In this document: one piece after another, positions 17,221 through 26,712 of the stretch
Numbering within the stretch: the stretch's first letter is position 1
Layout: each line of letters starts with the position of its first letter
DNA from: Neoroseomonas soli
Lineage (GTDB): Bacteria > Pseudomonadota > Alphaproteobacteria > Acetobacterales > Acetobacteraceae
Reading direction: 5' to 3'
NCBI RefSeq assembly: GCF_018129065.1
Contig: NZ_JAAEDM010000002.1
Coordinates: 1 to 64,000, forward strand
DNA length: 64,000 nt
Notes under the pieces: model-generated
Database searches by the model: none
Told to the model about the DNA's origin: nothing
Seen by the model: the letters and a program-made list of their open reading frames with translations, nothing else
Program-made: the position numbers and the translations under genes

Positions 17221-17997
17221 TCAGCGGTAGGGCTGGAACCAGCCGAGCCCGGCCACCGTCTCGCCCGCCGGCCGGTATTCGCAGCCGATCCAGCCGCGGA
17301 AGCCGAGTTCGTCGATCCTGCGGAACACGAAGGGCCAATTGACCTCCCCCGTGCCGGGCTCGTTGCGGCCGGGATTGTCGGCCACCTGCATGTGGGCGAT
17401 CAGCGGGAGGTGCTTCTCCACGCGCTTCACGATGTCGCCCTCGGTGATCTGGCAGTGATAGAGGTCGAACTGCATCCCGACCTTCTCCGGCCCCACCGCG
17501 TCGATGATCGCCGCCGCCTGGTCGGTGGTGTTGAGGAAAAAGCCCGGGATGTCGCGATGGTTGATCGGCTCGATCACCGGCTTCACGCCCGCCTTCCCGC
17601 ATTCCTCCGCCGCCCAGGCGAGGTTCGCCCCATAGACCGCGGTCAGCGTGTCGTGCGGCACGCCCTGCGGCATCAGCCCTGCCATGACGTGCAGCCGCGG
17701 GCAGGCGAGCGCCGCGCAATAGTCCAGCGCCCTGAGGATCGCGTCGCGGAATTCCTCCTGCCGGCCGGGCAGGGCGGCCATGCCGCGCTCGCCCTTCGAC
17801 CAGTCGCCGGGGGGCGCGTTGAACAGCACCTGCTGGAGCCCGTTGTCCTTCAGCCGTGCCGCGATCCCGGCCGCCGGGAACTCGTAGGGGAAGAGGAACT
17901 CCACCGCCCGGAACCCCGCCTTCGCGGCCAGCGCGAAGCGGTCGAGGAACGGGGCCTCGTTGAACATCATGGAGAGGTTCGCGGCGAAGCGCGGCAT
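17221..17997 (-). CDS. hyi: Hydroxypyruvate isomerase (Hyi/OtnI family, TIM barrel)
   Basis: 258 residues, the exact family length. The protein begins MPRFAANLSMMFNE. The catalytic glutamates are visible in KPVIEPINHRDIPGFFL and in GWIGCEYRPAG, with MQFDLYHCQITEGDI giving metal and substrate contacts. It interconverts hydroxypyruvate and tartronate semialdehyde; the related OtnI acts on 2-oxotetronate, and the two cannot be separated by eye. It feeds the product of glxR. A family A repeat lies 9 bp beyond its stop and may terminate transcription. Confidence 0.85.
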   Translation of the reverse strand: MPRFAANLSMMFNEAPFLDRFALAAKAGFRAVEFLFPYEFPAAGIAARLKDNGLQQVLFNAPPGDWSKGERGMAALPGRQEEFRDAILRALDYCAALACPRLHVMAGLMPQGVPHDTLTAVYGANLAWAAEECGKAGVKPVIEPINHRDIPGFFLNTTDQAAAIIDAVGPEKVGMQFDLYHCQITEGDIVKRVEKHLPLIAHMQVADNPGRNEPGTGEVNWPFVFRRIDELGFRGWIGCEYRPAGETVAGLGWFQPYR

Positions 17998-18100
17998 GGC
18001 TGTTCCCCCAGGGTCGGACGGACGCGGAGGCTAGCGGCCGCGGCACCGGGCGGCCAGTCCCCGCCTCGCGCCCCGCCGCCGCTTCGGGCAGGATGGCGCC

Positions 18101-19189
18101 ATGGCGATCAATACCCCGCGCGCGACGCGCCTGATCGGGATGGCGGTGCTGGCGGGGCTGGCGGTCGCCTGCCTCCTGGTATTGCGCCCCTTCATCTCGG
18201 CGCTGCTCTGGGCGGTGATCCTGGCCTTCTCGACCTGGCCGGTCTTCGCCTTCCTGCGCGAGAGGGCGCGGCTTTCGCCGAGCCTCGCCGCGGGGGTGAT
18301 GGTGGCGGCGATGTTCCTCCTGGTCGGCCTGCCCATCGTGCTCGCCGCGCCGACGCGGCGGGGGGAGATCGAGGCACTGAGCACCTCCATCGAGGGCCTG
18401 CTGACCGACGGCCTGCCCGGCCTCGGCGTCTGGCTCGAGGCGTTGCCGGTGGTGGGCGGCTGGATCCGCGGCTGGATCGGGGAGATGGAGTTCGACCTGC
18501 TCGGCCTCGCGGGGCTTCTGCGGCCCTATGCCGGGACCATCACGCAGCAGGTGGTGGCGGTGCTCCTCGCGGTGCTCTCGGGCCTGGCGGAACTGCTGCT
18601 CGCGATCTTCCTCGCCTTCTTCTTCTATCGCGACGGGCCGGCCATGGCCGTGCGGCTCAAGGCGGTGATGGGGCGGCTCGGCGGGGAGACCGGCATCCGC
18701 ATGATGCACCTTGCCGCCGACGTCACGCGGGGCGTGGTCTGGGGGCTGGTGGGCACGGCGGTGGCGCAGGGGCTGCTCTCGGCCTTCGGCTTCTGGATGG
18801 CGGGCGTGCCCCAGCCGCTGCTGCTGGCGGTGGTGACCGGCGTCATCTCGATCTTCCCGGTCGGCGCGCCCCTCATCTGGATCCCGGCGAGCCTCTGGCT
18901 GCTGACCCAGGGGCAGACGGGCTGGGGGATCTTCATGGGCCTCTACGGGGTGCTCGTGATCTCCTCGGTCGACAATGTCATACGGCCCTGGGCGATCGCC
19001 CGCGGGGCGGACCTGCCGCTGCTGCTGACGCTGCTCGGCGCGTTGGGCGGCGTGCTGGCTTTCGGCTTCCTCGGGCTGTTCCTCGGCCCCGTGGTGCTGG
19101 CGGTCGGGTTCACCCTCATGCTGGAATTCGCCGGCGGGGCGCGGGAGGATGCGCAAGAGCCTTCCACACCACCGCCGCCGGCCCTATAG
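18101..19189 (+). CDS. AI-2E family transporter (PerM/YdiK-like permease)
   Basis: 362 residues with about eight membrane segments. The first pair (IGMAVLAGLAVACLLVLRPF, ISALLWAVILAFSTWPVFAF) is followed by a soluble amphipathic part. The conserved C-terminal block has GVISIFPVGAPLIWIP and the family signature DNVIRPWAIARG, then GGVLAFGFLGLFLGPVVLA. Members of this inner-membrane family export small molecules or exchange ions; the AI-2 function is proven only for TqsA. It precedes the peptide transporter operon by 52 bp but is probably separate. Confidence 0.85.
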   Translation: MAINTPRATRLIGMAVLAGLAVACLLVLRPFISALLWAVILAFSTWPVFAFLRERARLSPSLAAGVMVAAMFLLVGLPIVLAAPTRRGEIEALSTSIEGLLTDGLPGLGVWLEALPVVGGWIRGWIGEMEFDLLGLAGLLRPYAGTITQQVVAVLLAVLSGLAELLLAIFLAFFFYRDGPAMAVRLKAVMGRLGGETGIRMMHLAADVTRGVVWGLVGTAVAQGLLSAFGFWMAGVPQPLLLAVVTGVISIFPVGAPLIWIPASLWLLTQGQTGWGIFMGLYGVLVISSVDNVIRPWAIARGADLPLLLTLLGALGGVLAFGFLGLFLGPVVLAVGFTLMLEFAGGAREDAQEPSTPPPPAL

Positions 19190-19241
19190 CCGCGCGCCTT
19201 GGGGGAGAAGCGCCGGGAAGCGGCGGATGGAGAGAACAGGA

Positions 19242-20831
19242 ATGCGTAAGCTGCTGATGGCGGCGGCGCTGGCCGCGGGGCTCGGCGCCGGCTGGGTGGG
19301 GGCGGAGGCGCGCACGGTGCGCTGGGCCGCCTCGGGCGATCCCAACACCATGGATCCGCACAGCCAGAATGTCGGCACCGTGACCATGGTGCTGCAACAG
19401 ATCTACGACCCGCTGATCTCGCGCGACCAGAACCTCGGCCTCGCGCCCGGCCTCGCGACGCGCTGGGAGCAGGTGGAGCCGAACCGCTGGCGCTTCTGGC
19501 TGCGCGACGGCGTGAAGTTCCATGAGGGCCAGGCCTTCACCGCGGATGACGTGGTCTTCACCGTCGTCCGCGCGCAGCAGCAGACTTCCAACTACGCGAT
19601 CTACGTCGACACCATCGACCGCGCCGTGCAGGTCGAACCGCTGGTGGTGGACATCATCACCCGCGTGCCGGACCCGATCCTGCCGAACAAGATCGCCTCG
19701 ATCCTGATCATGTCCCGCGCCTGGGCGGAGCAGCACAACGCCACGCGGCCGCAGAACACCCGCGCGCGGGAGGAGATGTTCACCACCCGCAACACCAACG
19801 GCACCGGCGCCTTCCGCCTGCAATCGCGCGAGCCCGACGTGCGCACCGTGATGGCGCGCAACAACGACTGGTGGGGCTGGAGCCAGCCGGCGAGCCGCGA
19901 GGCCAACGTCACCGAGATCGTCTATCGACCGATCTCCTCCGACGCCACGCGCATCGCCGCACTGCTCTCGGGCGAGGTGGACTTCGTCCTCGACCCGCCG
20001 CTGCAGGACCTCAACCGGCTGCGCCAGGCGCAGGGCATCCGCGTGGTCGAGGGGCCGGAGGTGCGCACCATCTTCATCGCGATGGACGTGTTCCGCGATG
20101 AACTGCTGTATTCCGACGTGCGCGGCCGCAACCCGCTGAAGGACCTGCGCGTGCGGCAGGCGCTCTACCATGCGATCGACATCAACGCGATCCACCGCAC
20201 CACGATGCGCGGCCAGTCGGTCGTGACCGGCACCTTCTTCCCACCGCAGGTCAACGGCTACACGCAGTCCGAGGATGTCCGCCTGCCCTACGACCAGGCC
20301 CGCGCCCGCGCCCTGCTGGCCGAGGCCGGTTACCCCAACGGCTTCGAGATCACCCTCGACTGCCCGAACAACCGCTACATCAACGACGAGCAGATCTGCC
20401 AGGCGATCGTCGCGATGTGGGCGCGCGTCGGCGTGCGGGCGCGGTTGAACTCGATGCCGCTCGCGCCCTTCTTCGCCAAGATCCAGCGCGACGACACCTC
20501 GATCTACCTGCTCGGCTGGGGCGTGCCGACGCTCGATGCGCTCTATTCCTTCCAGTCGCTGCTGCGCTCCCGCGACGGCGGGCAGGGCAACGGCATCTGG
20601 AACTACGGGCGCTATTCCAACCCGCGCATGGATGCGCTCATCGACATCATGGTGAACCAGTCCGGCGAGGCGCGGAACGCCGCGATCCGGGAGGCGCTGC
20701 GCATCTACCGGGAAGACGTGCCGCACATCCCGCTGCACCACCAGATGATCCCCTGGGCCATGCGCGCGAACCTGCAGATCCCGCACATGGCCAACAACCA
20801 GCCCTACTTCCGCTGGGCGCGCGTGAACTGA
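19242..20831 (+). CDS. Peptide/opine-type ABC transporter substrate-binding protein (SBP family 5)
   Basis: 529 residues, as usual for DppA/OppA-type receptors. A signal peptide (MRKLLMAAALAAGLGAGWVGAEA) is followed by VRWAASGDPNTMDPHSQN, the SBP_bac_5 signature region RFWLRDGVKFHEGQAFTADD and the lobe II pattern DLRVRQALYHAIDINAI. It captures peptides or similar compounds in the periplasm for the four proteins encoded next. AACAGGA precedes the ATG at 19242. A GC-rich hairpin between this gene and the permease genes may raise its expression relative to the rest of the operon. Confidence 0.92.
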   Translation: MRKLLMAAALAAGLGAGWVGAEARTVRWAASGDPNTMDPHSQNVGTVTMVLQQIYDPLISRDQNLGLAPGLATRWEQVEPNRWRFWLRDGVKFHEGQAFTADDVVFTVVRAQQQTSNYAIYVDTIDRAVQVEPLVVDIITRVPDPILPNKIASILIMSRAWAEQHNATRPQNTRAREEMFTTRNTNGTGAFRLQSREPDVRTVMARNNDWWGWSQPASREANVTEIVYRPISSDATRIAALLSGEVDFVLDPPLQDLNRLRQAQGIRVVEGPEVRTIFIAMDVFRDELLYSDVRGRNPLKDLRVRQALYHAIDINAIHRTTMRGQSVVTGTFFPPQVNGYTQSEDVRLPYDQARARALLAEAGYPNGFEITLDCPNNRYINDEQICQAIVAMWARVGVRARLNSMPLAPFFAKIQRDDTSIYLLGWGVPTLDALYSFQSLLRSRDGGQGNGIWNYGRYSNPRMDALIDIMVNQSGEARNAAIREALRIYREDVPHIPLHHQMIPWAMRANLQIPHMANNQPYFRWARVN

Positions 20832-20838
20832 CCTGACC

Positions 20839-20867
20839 GCGGGCGCGGTCCTTCCGGCCGCGCCCGC
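20839..20867 (+). terminator. Intra-operon hairpin after the binding-protein gene
   Basis: Perfect 10-bp stem GCGGGCGCGG / CCGCGCCCGC with a nine-base loop, no T-run. Such stems between receptor and permease genes usually stabilise the upstream mRNA or attenuate read-through. Confidence 0.5.
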
Positions 20868-20882
20868 CCCGGAGTGCCACCG

Positions 20883-21866
20883 ATGTTCGCCTTCATCATC
20901 AACCGCATACTTCAGGCGCTGCCGGTCATGCTGGCCGTGGCGCTGATCTCCTTCGCGATGTTCGCCTATGTCGGCGATCCGGTGGCGATCATGCTGGGGC
21001 AGGACTTCACCGAGGCGCAGCGCGAGGCGCTGGTGCGCGACCTCGGCCTGGACCAGCCCTTCTGGGTGCAGTTCGCGACCTTCGTCGGCAATGCCGCGCA
21101 GGGCGAATTCGGCCTGTCCTACCGCCTGTCGCGCCCGGTCGCGGAACTGATCGCGGAACGCGCGCCGGCGACGCTGGAACTGGCCTTCTGTGCAGCCGGC
21201 CTCGCGCTGCTGATCGGCGTGCCGATGGGGGTCTATACGGGCCTGTATCGCCATTCCTGGCTGTCGCGCTTCTTCCTCACCTTCAGCCTGATCGGCGTCT
21301 CGCTGCCGACCTTCCTGATCGGCATCCTGCTGATCCTGGTCTTCGCCGTCTGGCTCGGCTGGCTGCCGTCCTTCGGGCGGGGGGACACGGTACAGCTCGG
21401 CTGGTGGAGCACGGGATTCCTGACCTGGTCGGGCCTCAAGGCGCTGATCCTGCCGGCCATCACGCTCGGCCTGTTCCAGCTCACGCTGATCATGCGGCTG
21501 GTGCGCTCGGAGATGATGGAGGTGCTGCGCACCGATTACATCAAGTTCGCCCGTGCCCGGGGCCTGCCGAACCGGGCGGTGCATTTCGGCCATGCGCTGA
21601 AGAACACGCTAGTGCCGGTCATCACCATCGTCGGCCTGCAACTCGGCGCCATCATCGCCTTCGCCATCGTCACCGAGACGGTGTTCCAGTGGCCGGGCAT
21701 GGGGCTGCTGTTCATCCAGTCCGTGGGGGCGGCCGACATCCCGGTGATGAGCGCCTACCTGCTGCTGATCGCCCTGGTGTTCGTCACCATCAACCTGATC
21801 GTCGATCTTCTCTACTACGCCGTGGATCCCCGCCTGCGGATCGGTCGCGGCAAGGGAGGCCACTGA
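20883..21866 (+). CDS. Peptide ABC transporter permease (DppB type)
   Basis: 327 residues, about six membrane helices beginning MFAFIINRILQALPVMLAVA, with a periplasmic loop (DFTEAQREALVRDLGLDQPF) typical of DppB/OppB. The cytoplasmic EAA loop is RTDYIKFARARGLPNRAVHFGHALKN in two conserved parts (EVLRTDYIKFARARG, LPNRAVHFGHALKN). GGAG eight bases upstream decides the ATG at 20883 over the in-frame GTG at 20874. It forms the channel with the next gene product. Confidence 0.92.
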   Translation: MFAFIINRILQALPVMLAVALISFAMFAYVGDPVAIMLGQDFTEAQREALVRDLGLDQPFWVQFATFVGNAAQGEFGLSYRLSRPVAELIAERAPATLELAFCAAGLALLIGVPMGVYTGLYRHSWLSRFFLTFSLIGVSLPTFLIGILLILVFAVWLGWLPSFGRGDTVQLGWWSTGFLTWSGLKALILPAITLGLFQLTLIMRLVRSEMMEVLRTDYIKFARARGLPNRAVHFGHALKNTLVPVITIVGLQLGAIIAFAIVTETVFQWPGMGLLFIQSVGAADIPVMSAYLLLIALVFVTINLIVDLLYYAVDPRLRIGRGKGGH

Positions 21867-21869
21867 GCC

Positions 21870-22784
21870 ATGGCCGCGGCCGTGAAGCGTTTCTTCGATT
21901 CCGACCTCTGGTGGTCCTTCACCCGTTCGCCGGTGACGGTGCTTTCCGCCATCGTCGCGCTGGTCTGCATCCTCGGTGCGCTCTTCGCGCCCTGGATCGC
22001 GCCGCACAATCCCTTCGACCTCGCCTCCCTGAACCTGATCGACGCCTTCAAGCCGCCGGCCTGGGAAGAGGAAGGCGTGGCCGAATACGTCCTCGGCACG
22101 GACGACCAGGGGCGCGACGTGCTCTCGGCCATCATGTACGGGGCGCGGGTGTCGCTGATCGTGGGCATATCTGCCACGCTCTTCGCGACCTTCGTCGGCG
22201 TCTCGCTGGGGCTGCTCGCGGGCTATGCCGGCGGGCATGTGGATAGCGTGCTCATGCGGATATGCGACGTCCAGCTGACCTTTCCCTCGATCCTGGTGGC
22301 CCTGCTGGTGGACGGCATCACCCGCGCCGCATTGCCGCGGGAGGTGCATGACCAGATCGCGCTGTTCGTCGTGATCTTCGCCATCGGCATCAGCGAATGG
22401 CCGAAATTCGCACGCACGGTGCGCGGGTCGACGCTGGTCGAGCGCAACAAGGAATACGTCCAGGCCGCGCGCGTCATCGGCGTGCCCTCCGCGCGCATCA
22501 TGGTCAGCCATGTCCTGCCCAACGTGGTCGGGCCTGTGCTGGTGGTGGCGACGCTGAACCTCGGCCTCGCGATCCTGTCGGAGGCCACGCTCTCCTTCCT
22601 CGGCGTCGGCGTGCCGCCGACGCAACCTTCGCTCGGCACGCTCATCAGGATCGGCAACGACTTCCTGTTCAGCGGCGAGTGGTGGATCACGATCTTCCCG
22701 GGCATCGCGCTCATCGCGATGGTGCTCTCGGTCAACCTCCTGGGCGACTGGCTGCGTGACGCCCTCAACCCGAAGCTGCGCTGA
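21870..22784 (+). CDS. Peptide ABC transporter permease (DppC type)
   Basis: 304 residues. The N-terminus has the OppC_N segment (SPVTVLSAIVALVCILGALF, WIAPHNPFD), then LGTDDQGRDVLSAIMYGARVSL, which is a DppC hallmark, and the EAA loop EYVQAARVIGVPSARIMVSH. It is the second inner-membrane subunit of the channel. It starts 3 bp after the DppB-type gene and its stop overlaps the next ATG by one base, so the operon is tightly coupled. Confidence 0.92.
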   Translation: MAAAVKRFFDSDLWWSFTRSPVTVLSAIVALVCILGALFAPWIAPHNPFDLASLNLIDAFKPPAWEEEGVAEYVLGTDDQGRDVLSAIMYGARVSLIVGISATLFATFVGVSLGLLAGYAGGHVDSVLMRICDVQLTFPSILVALLVDGITRAALPREVHDQIALFVVIFAIGISEWPKFARTVRGSTLVERNKEYVQAARVIGVPSARIMVSHVLPNVVGPVLVVATLNLGLAILSEATLSFLGVGVPPTQPSLGTLIRIGNDFLFSGEWWITIFPGIALIAMVLSVNLLGDWLRDALNPKLR

Positions 22785-23770
22785 TGTCGAACCTTGCTCC
22801 ACTCCTGCGGGTGAAGAACCTGCGCGTCGAGTTCCCGACCAGGCGCGGCACGCTGGTGGCGCTCGACGACGTGTCCTTCGACATCGCGCCGGGCGAGGTG
22901 CTCGGTGTCGTCGGTGAATCCGGCGCCGGCAAGTCGATGACGGGTGCCGCGATCATCGGCCTGCTGGAACCGCCCGGCCGCATCGCCAGGGGCGAGATCC
23001 TGCTCGACGGCAAGCGCATCGACAACCTGCGCTACGAGCAGATGCGCCGCATCCGCGGCAAGGAGATCGGCGCGATCTTCCAGGACCCGCTGACCACGCT
23101 GAACCCGCTCTACACGGTCGGCCGGCAGTTGGTGGAGACGATGACCACCCACCTGCCGGTCGGCCCCGGCGAAGCGCGCAGGCGCGCCATCGAATGGCTG
23201 GAGCTGGTGGGCATCCCCGCCGCGGCGCAGCGCATCGACAGCTACCCGCACGAATTCTCGGGCGGCATGCGCCAGCGCGTGGTGATCGCGCTCGCGCTGT
23301 GTGCGGAGCCTCGCCTGATCGTGGCCGACGAGCCGACGACGGCGCTCGATGTCTCGATCCAGGCGCAGGTCATCGCCCTGCTGAAGCGCCTCGCGCGGGA
23401 GAAGGGCACGGCGATGATGCTGGTGACGCACGACATGGGCGTCATCGCCGAGACCGCCGACCGCGTCGCCGTCATGTATGCCGGCCGCATCGCCGAGATC
23501 GGCCCCGTCCGCGAAGTGGTGAAGCACGCCAACCACCCCTATTCGGCAGGGCTGATGGCCTCCATCCCGCCGCTCGACCGGCGCGTGGAACGCCTCGCGC
23601 AGATCGATGGCGCCATGCCGCGGCTTTCGGCCATTCCGAAGGGCTGCGCCTACAACCCGCGTTGCCCGCAGGTCTTCGGCAAATGCCGCGAACTGCGCCC
23701 GGACCTGATCAACGCCGGCACGACGCAGGCCGCCTGCTGGCTCTACGACACGGAGGCCACCCGTGGCTGA
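22784..23770 (+). CDS. Peptide ABC transporter ATP-binding protein (DppD type)
   Basis: 328 residues. Walker A GESGAGKS (about 44-51), ABC signature FSGGMRQR, Walker B LIVADEPTTALD and the H-loop LVTHDMG are intact. The C-terminal oligopeptide extension carries the cysteines of the DppD/OppD Fe-S region (GCAYNPRCPQVFGKC...ACW). It powers import by ATP hydrolysis with the DppF-type partner. The ATG overlaps the preceding stop (TGATG). Confidence 0.93.
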   Translation: MSNLAPLLRVKNLRVEFPTRRGTLVALDDVSFDIAPGEVLGVVGESGAGKSMTGAAIIGLLEPPGRIARGEILLDGKRIDNLRYEQMRRIRGKEIGAIFQDPLTTLNPLYTVGRQLVETMTTHLPVGPGEARRRAIEWLELVGIPAAAQRIDSYPHEFSGGMRQRVVIALALCAEPRLIVADEPTTALDVSIQAQVIALLKRLAREKGTAMMLVTHDMGVIAETADRVAVMYAGRIAEIGPVREVVKHANHPYSAGLMASIPPLDRRVERLAQIDGAMPRLSAIPKGCAYNPRCPQVFGKCRELRPDLINAGTTQAACWLYDTEATRG

Positions 23771-24794
23771 GGCGCCCCCGATGTTCGAGGCGCGCGACCT
23801 GGCGCGCCATTTCGACGTTTCCCGCCCCTTCCTCCAGCGCATGCTCGCGCGCGAGGCGAAGCGCACGCTGCGCGCGGTGGACGGCATCTCCTTCTCGATC
23901 CCGAAGGGCACGACGCTGTCGCTGGTGGGTGAATCCGGCTGCGGCAAATCGACCGTCGCGCGCCTTTCGGTGGGTCTCTACGGCCCGACCGCGGGCTCGG
24001 TGCATTTCGACGGGCGGGACCTCGCGGAAGCGCGCGCCCTGGCGGACCAGCGCCGGCGCATGCAGATGATCTTCCAGGATCCCTATGCCTCGCTGAACCC
24101 GCGCTGGCGCGTGGCCGACATCATCGCCGAGCCGATCCGCGCCTTCAGCCTGGTGAGGACGCGCGGCGAGCAGGAGAACCGCGTCGCGGAACTGCTGACG
24201 CAGGTGGGGCTCTCGCCGCTCGACGGGCAGAAGTTCCCGCACGAGTTCTCGGGTGGTCAGCGGCAGCGCATATCGATCGCGCGCGCGCTGTCGTCGAACC
24301 CGGAATTCCTGGTCTGCGACGAGCCGACCTCGGCACTCGACGTCTCGGTGCAGGCGCAGATCCTGAACCTGATGAAGGAACTCCAGCAGCGGCTGGGGCT
24401 GACCTACCTTTTCATCAGCCACAACCTCGCCGTGGTGCGCCAGGTCAGCGACCGCATCGGGGTGATGTACCTGGGGCGGCTGGCGGAACTCTCGCCGGCG
24501 GAAAGTCTCTTCAGGCGACCGCGTCATCCCTACACGCGCGCGCTGATGGAAGCGATCCCGGACCTCGACATGACGGGTCGCGAACGCATCCCTGTCGGCG
24601 GCGAGGTGCCGTCGCCCATCTCGCCGCCTTCCGGCTGCGCCTTCCATCCGCGCTGCCCGCTGGCGAATGAGCGCTGCAAGCGGGAACGGCCGGAACTCAT
24701 GCCAGCAGGGGACGCCATGGTGGCTTGCCACGCGGTCGAGGAAGGCCGCGACGATGCCATGCCGATGCCGGCGATTGCGCGCGACGCGGCTTGA
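23763..24794 (+). CDS. Peptide ABC transporter ATP-binding protein (DppF type)
   Basis: 343 residues. Walker A GESGCGKS (about 56-63), signature FSGGQRQRISIARAL, Walker B FLVCDEPTSALD and H-loop FISHNLAV are intact. The C-terminal extension has the Cys motif GCAFHPRCPLANERC. It is the second ATPase of the transporter. The start is a GTG at 23763 that overlaps the DppD-type gene by 8 bp; an ATG at 23781 is the alternative. The operon ends at a strong hairpin 10 bp downstream. Confidence 0.92.
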   Translation: MAEAPPMFEARDLARHFDVSRPFLQRMLAREAKRTLRAVDGISFSIPKGTTLSLVGESGCGKSTVARLSVGLYGPTAGSVHFDGRDLAEARALADQRRRMQMIFQDPYASLNPRWRVADIIAEPIRAFSLVRTRGEQENRVAELLTQVGLSPLDGQKFPHEFSGGQRQRISIARALSSNPEFLVCDEPTSALDVSVQAQILNLMKELQQRLGLTYLFISHNLAVVRQVSDRIGVMYLGRLAELSPAESLFRRPRHPYTRALMEAIPDLDMTGRERIPVGGEVPSPISPPSGCAFHPRCPLANERCKRERPELMPAGDAMVACHAVEEGRDDAMPMPAIARDAA

Positions 24795-24803
24795 GGTGCG
24801 TTC

Positions 24804-24830
24804 CCGGAGAGGGGTGCTCCCCCTCTCCGG
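24804..24830 (+). terminator. Terminator of the peptide transporter operon
   Basis: Eleven-base stem CCGGAGAGGGG / CCCCTCTCCGG with a short loop, 10 bp after the last stop codon. The T-run is weak, as is usual in such GC-rich genomes. Confidence 0.6.
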
Positions 24831-24981
24831 ACTTCACCCAGCCGGGTTCCGATCGCCGATGAACGCCCTTGGGGCCGCGAGGTCTCTGGACACCAGGCCC
24901 GACCGGGATTGCGTGCGACCGAAGCAACGCTATCCCGTTTCGTGAATTGTCCGGTTCCCAAATGCCCTTGGCGAGTGAGGT

Positions 24982-25008
24982 CCGGGGGAGGGCAAAGCCT
25001 TTCCCCGG
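24982..25008 (-). terminator. Hairpin downstream of the ggt gene
   Basis: Imperfect inverted repeat CCGGGG...GGC-AAA-GCC...CCCCGG, 7 bp beyond the ggt stop on the minus strand. Together with the hairpin at 24804 it closes the convergent region. The 150 bp between the two hairpins show no gene. Confidence 0.5.
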
Positions 25009-25014
25009 CGCGCC

Positions 25015-26712
25015 CTACTCCCCAACCGCCACACCCTCGCGCCTTGGATCCGCGCCGCCCACCAGCCCGTCCGGCGTCACGCGGATGATCTGCAGCCCGG
25101 AGTTCATCTCGCTAACCTGCACCTGATGCCCCCGCCCGCGCAGCGCCGGCTCCAGCGCCGCCGCGGGCGTTCCGGCCTCCAGCTCGACCGCGCCGCCCAC
25201 CGTCCCGACATGCGGCAGCGAAGCGGCTTCCTGCGGCGTCATGCCCCAATCCAGCAGCGCCACCAGCGACTGCGCCACGTACCCGATGATGCGCGCCCCG
25301 CCAGGCGACCCCGTGACGGCATAGAGTTTCCCCTCGCCATCCAGCACCATGGTCGGCGCCATCGAGGACCGCGGCCGCTTGCCGCCCTCCACCCGGTTCG
25401 CGATGGGCCTCCCGTTCCGCTCCGGCGCGAAGGAGAAATCCGTCAGCTCGTTGTTCAGCATGAAGCCGCGAACCATGATGCGCGCGCCGAACAGTGCCTC
25501 GATGGTGGTGGTCATCGCGACGGCATTGCTCTCGGCATCGACGATCGAGACATGGCTCGTGCCGGCCTCGAATTCCTGCATCTGTGGCGCGTGTCGCGTC
25601 TCCCGCCAGGGCGGATTGCCCGCGCGCGGGGAGGCCACCGCGCGGTCGCGGTCCATCAATTGCGCGCGCGCCGTCAGGTAGCCCGCGTCCACCAGCCCGC
25701 GCACCGGCACGGAGACGAAGTCGGGATCAGCCAGATAGGCCGCGCGATCGGCGAAGGCGAGCCGCCCCGCATCCGCGATCAGATGCGCCGCATCGACACC
25801 GAGCGGTTCCATCCGCGGCAGGTCGAAATGCGCCAGCAGCCCGAGGATCTGCGCCACCGCGACGCCGCCCGAGGACACCGGCGGGAAGCCGCACACCCGG
25901 AAGCGCCGATATCCCGTGCATACCGCCTCCCGCCGCCGCGGCGCATAGGTGGACAGGTCGGTGGCCGCCATCACGCCGGGATTGGTCGCGTGCCCGGTCA
26001 CGGCGCCGACGATGTCCTCCGCGATCGGGCCGCGCGCCATGGCCTGCGCGCCCTGCGCGGCGATGGCGCGCAACGTTTCCGCCAGCGCCGGGTTGCGCAG
26101 CCTGTGCCCCGCGGGCAGCGGCAGCCCCCGCGCGTCGAAGTAATACGCCGCCGCAGCCGGATCGCGCCGCAGCAACGCCATGTCGGAGGCAATGTCCTGT
26201 GCCAGCCGCTCGCTGATCGGGAAGCCGTCCTCCGCGAGACGGATGCCTGGCTCGATCAGCCGGGCCCAGGGCAGGCGCCCGTGCTCGCGATGCGCGGCCT
26301 CCAGCATCGCGACCGTTCCCGGCACGCCGACCGAGCGGCCCCCCACCACCGCCTGCATATGCGGCATCGGCCGCCCGTCGCGCAGGAACAGGTCCGGCCC
26401 CGCCGCGGCGGGCGCCGTCTCCCGCCCGTCCCAGGCTGCCAGGCGCCCGCTGCCGCCGGCGAAGTGCAGCAGGAAGGCGCCGCCGCCAATGCCGGAGGAT
26501 TGCGGCTCCACCAGCGTCAGCACCATCTGCACGGCGACCGCCGCATCCACGGCATTGCCGCCGTCCCGCAGCACGGCGAGCCCGGCCTCCGCCGCCAGCG
26601 GATGCGCCGCCGCGACCATGTGGCGGCGCGCCGGCTGTGCCTCCGCGATGCCGGTGAGGAGAAGCAGGACCAGGATGGCGCGGCGCAGGATCATCGCCGC
26701 AGGATAGCGCAT
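25015..26712 (-). CDS. ggt: Gamma-glutamyltranspeptidase
   Basis: 565 residues. A signal peptide ([18 protein letters not shown]) precedes the Ntn-hydrolase precursor. [28 protein letters not shown] is the conserved N-terminal part in two stretches; the nucleophile and autocleavage residue is the threonine of GTSHVSIVD (Thr385), and [11 protein letters not shown] and GSPGGARII bind the gamma-glutamyl group. It cleaves glutathione and gamma-glutamyl compounds in the periplasm. AGGA seven bases before the ATG at 26712 favours this start over the ATG at 26694. The start overlaps that of the divergent yraN gene inside one CATG. Confidence 0.93.
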   Translation of the reverse strand: MRYPAAMILRRAILVLLLLTGIAEAQPARRHMVAAAHPLAAEAGLAVLRDGGNAVDAAVAVQMVLTLVEPQSSGIGGGAFLLHFAGGSGRLAAWDGRETAPAAAGPDLFLRDGRPMPHMQAVVGGRSVGVPGTVAMLEAAHREHGRLPWARLIEPGIRLAEDGFPISERLAQDIASDMALLRRDPAAAAYYFDARGLPLPAGHRLRNPALAETLRAIAAQGAQAMARGPIAEDIVGAVTGHATNPGVMAATDLSTYAPRRREAVCTGYRRFRVCGFPPVSSGGVAVAQILGLLAHFDLPRMEPLGVDAAHLIADAGRLAFADRAAYLADPDFVSVPVRGLVDAGYLTARAQLMDRDRAVASPRAGNPPWRETRHAPQMQEFEAGTSHVSIVDAESNAVAMTTTIEALFGARIMVRGFMLNNELTDFSFAPERNGRPIANRVEGGKRPRSSMAPTMVLDGEGKLYAVTGSPGGARIIGYVAQSLVALLDWGMTPQEAASLPHVGTVGGAVELEAGTPAAALEPALRGRGHQVQVSEMNSGLQIIRVTPDGLVGGADPRREGVAVGE

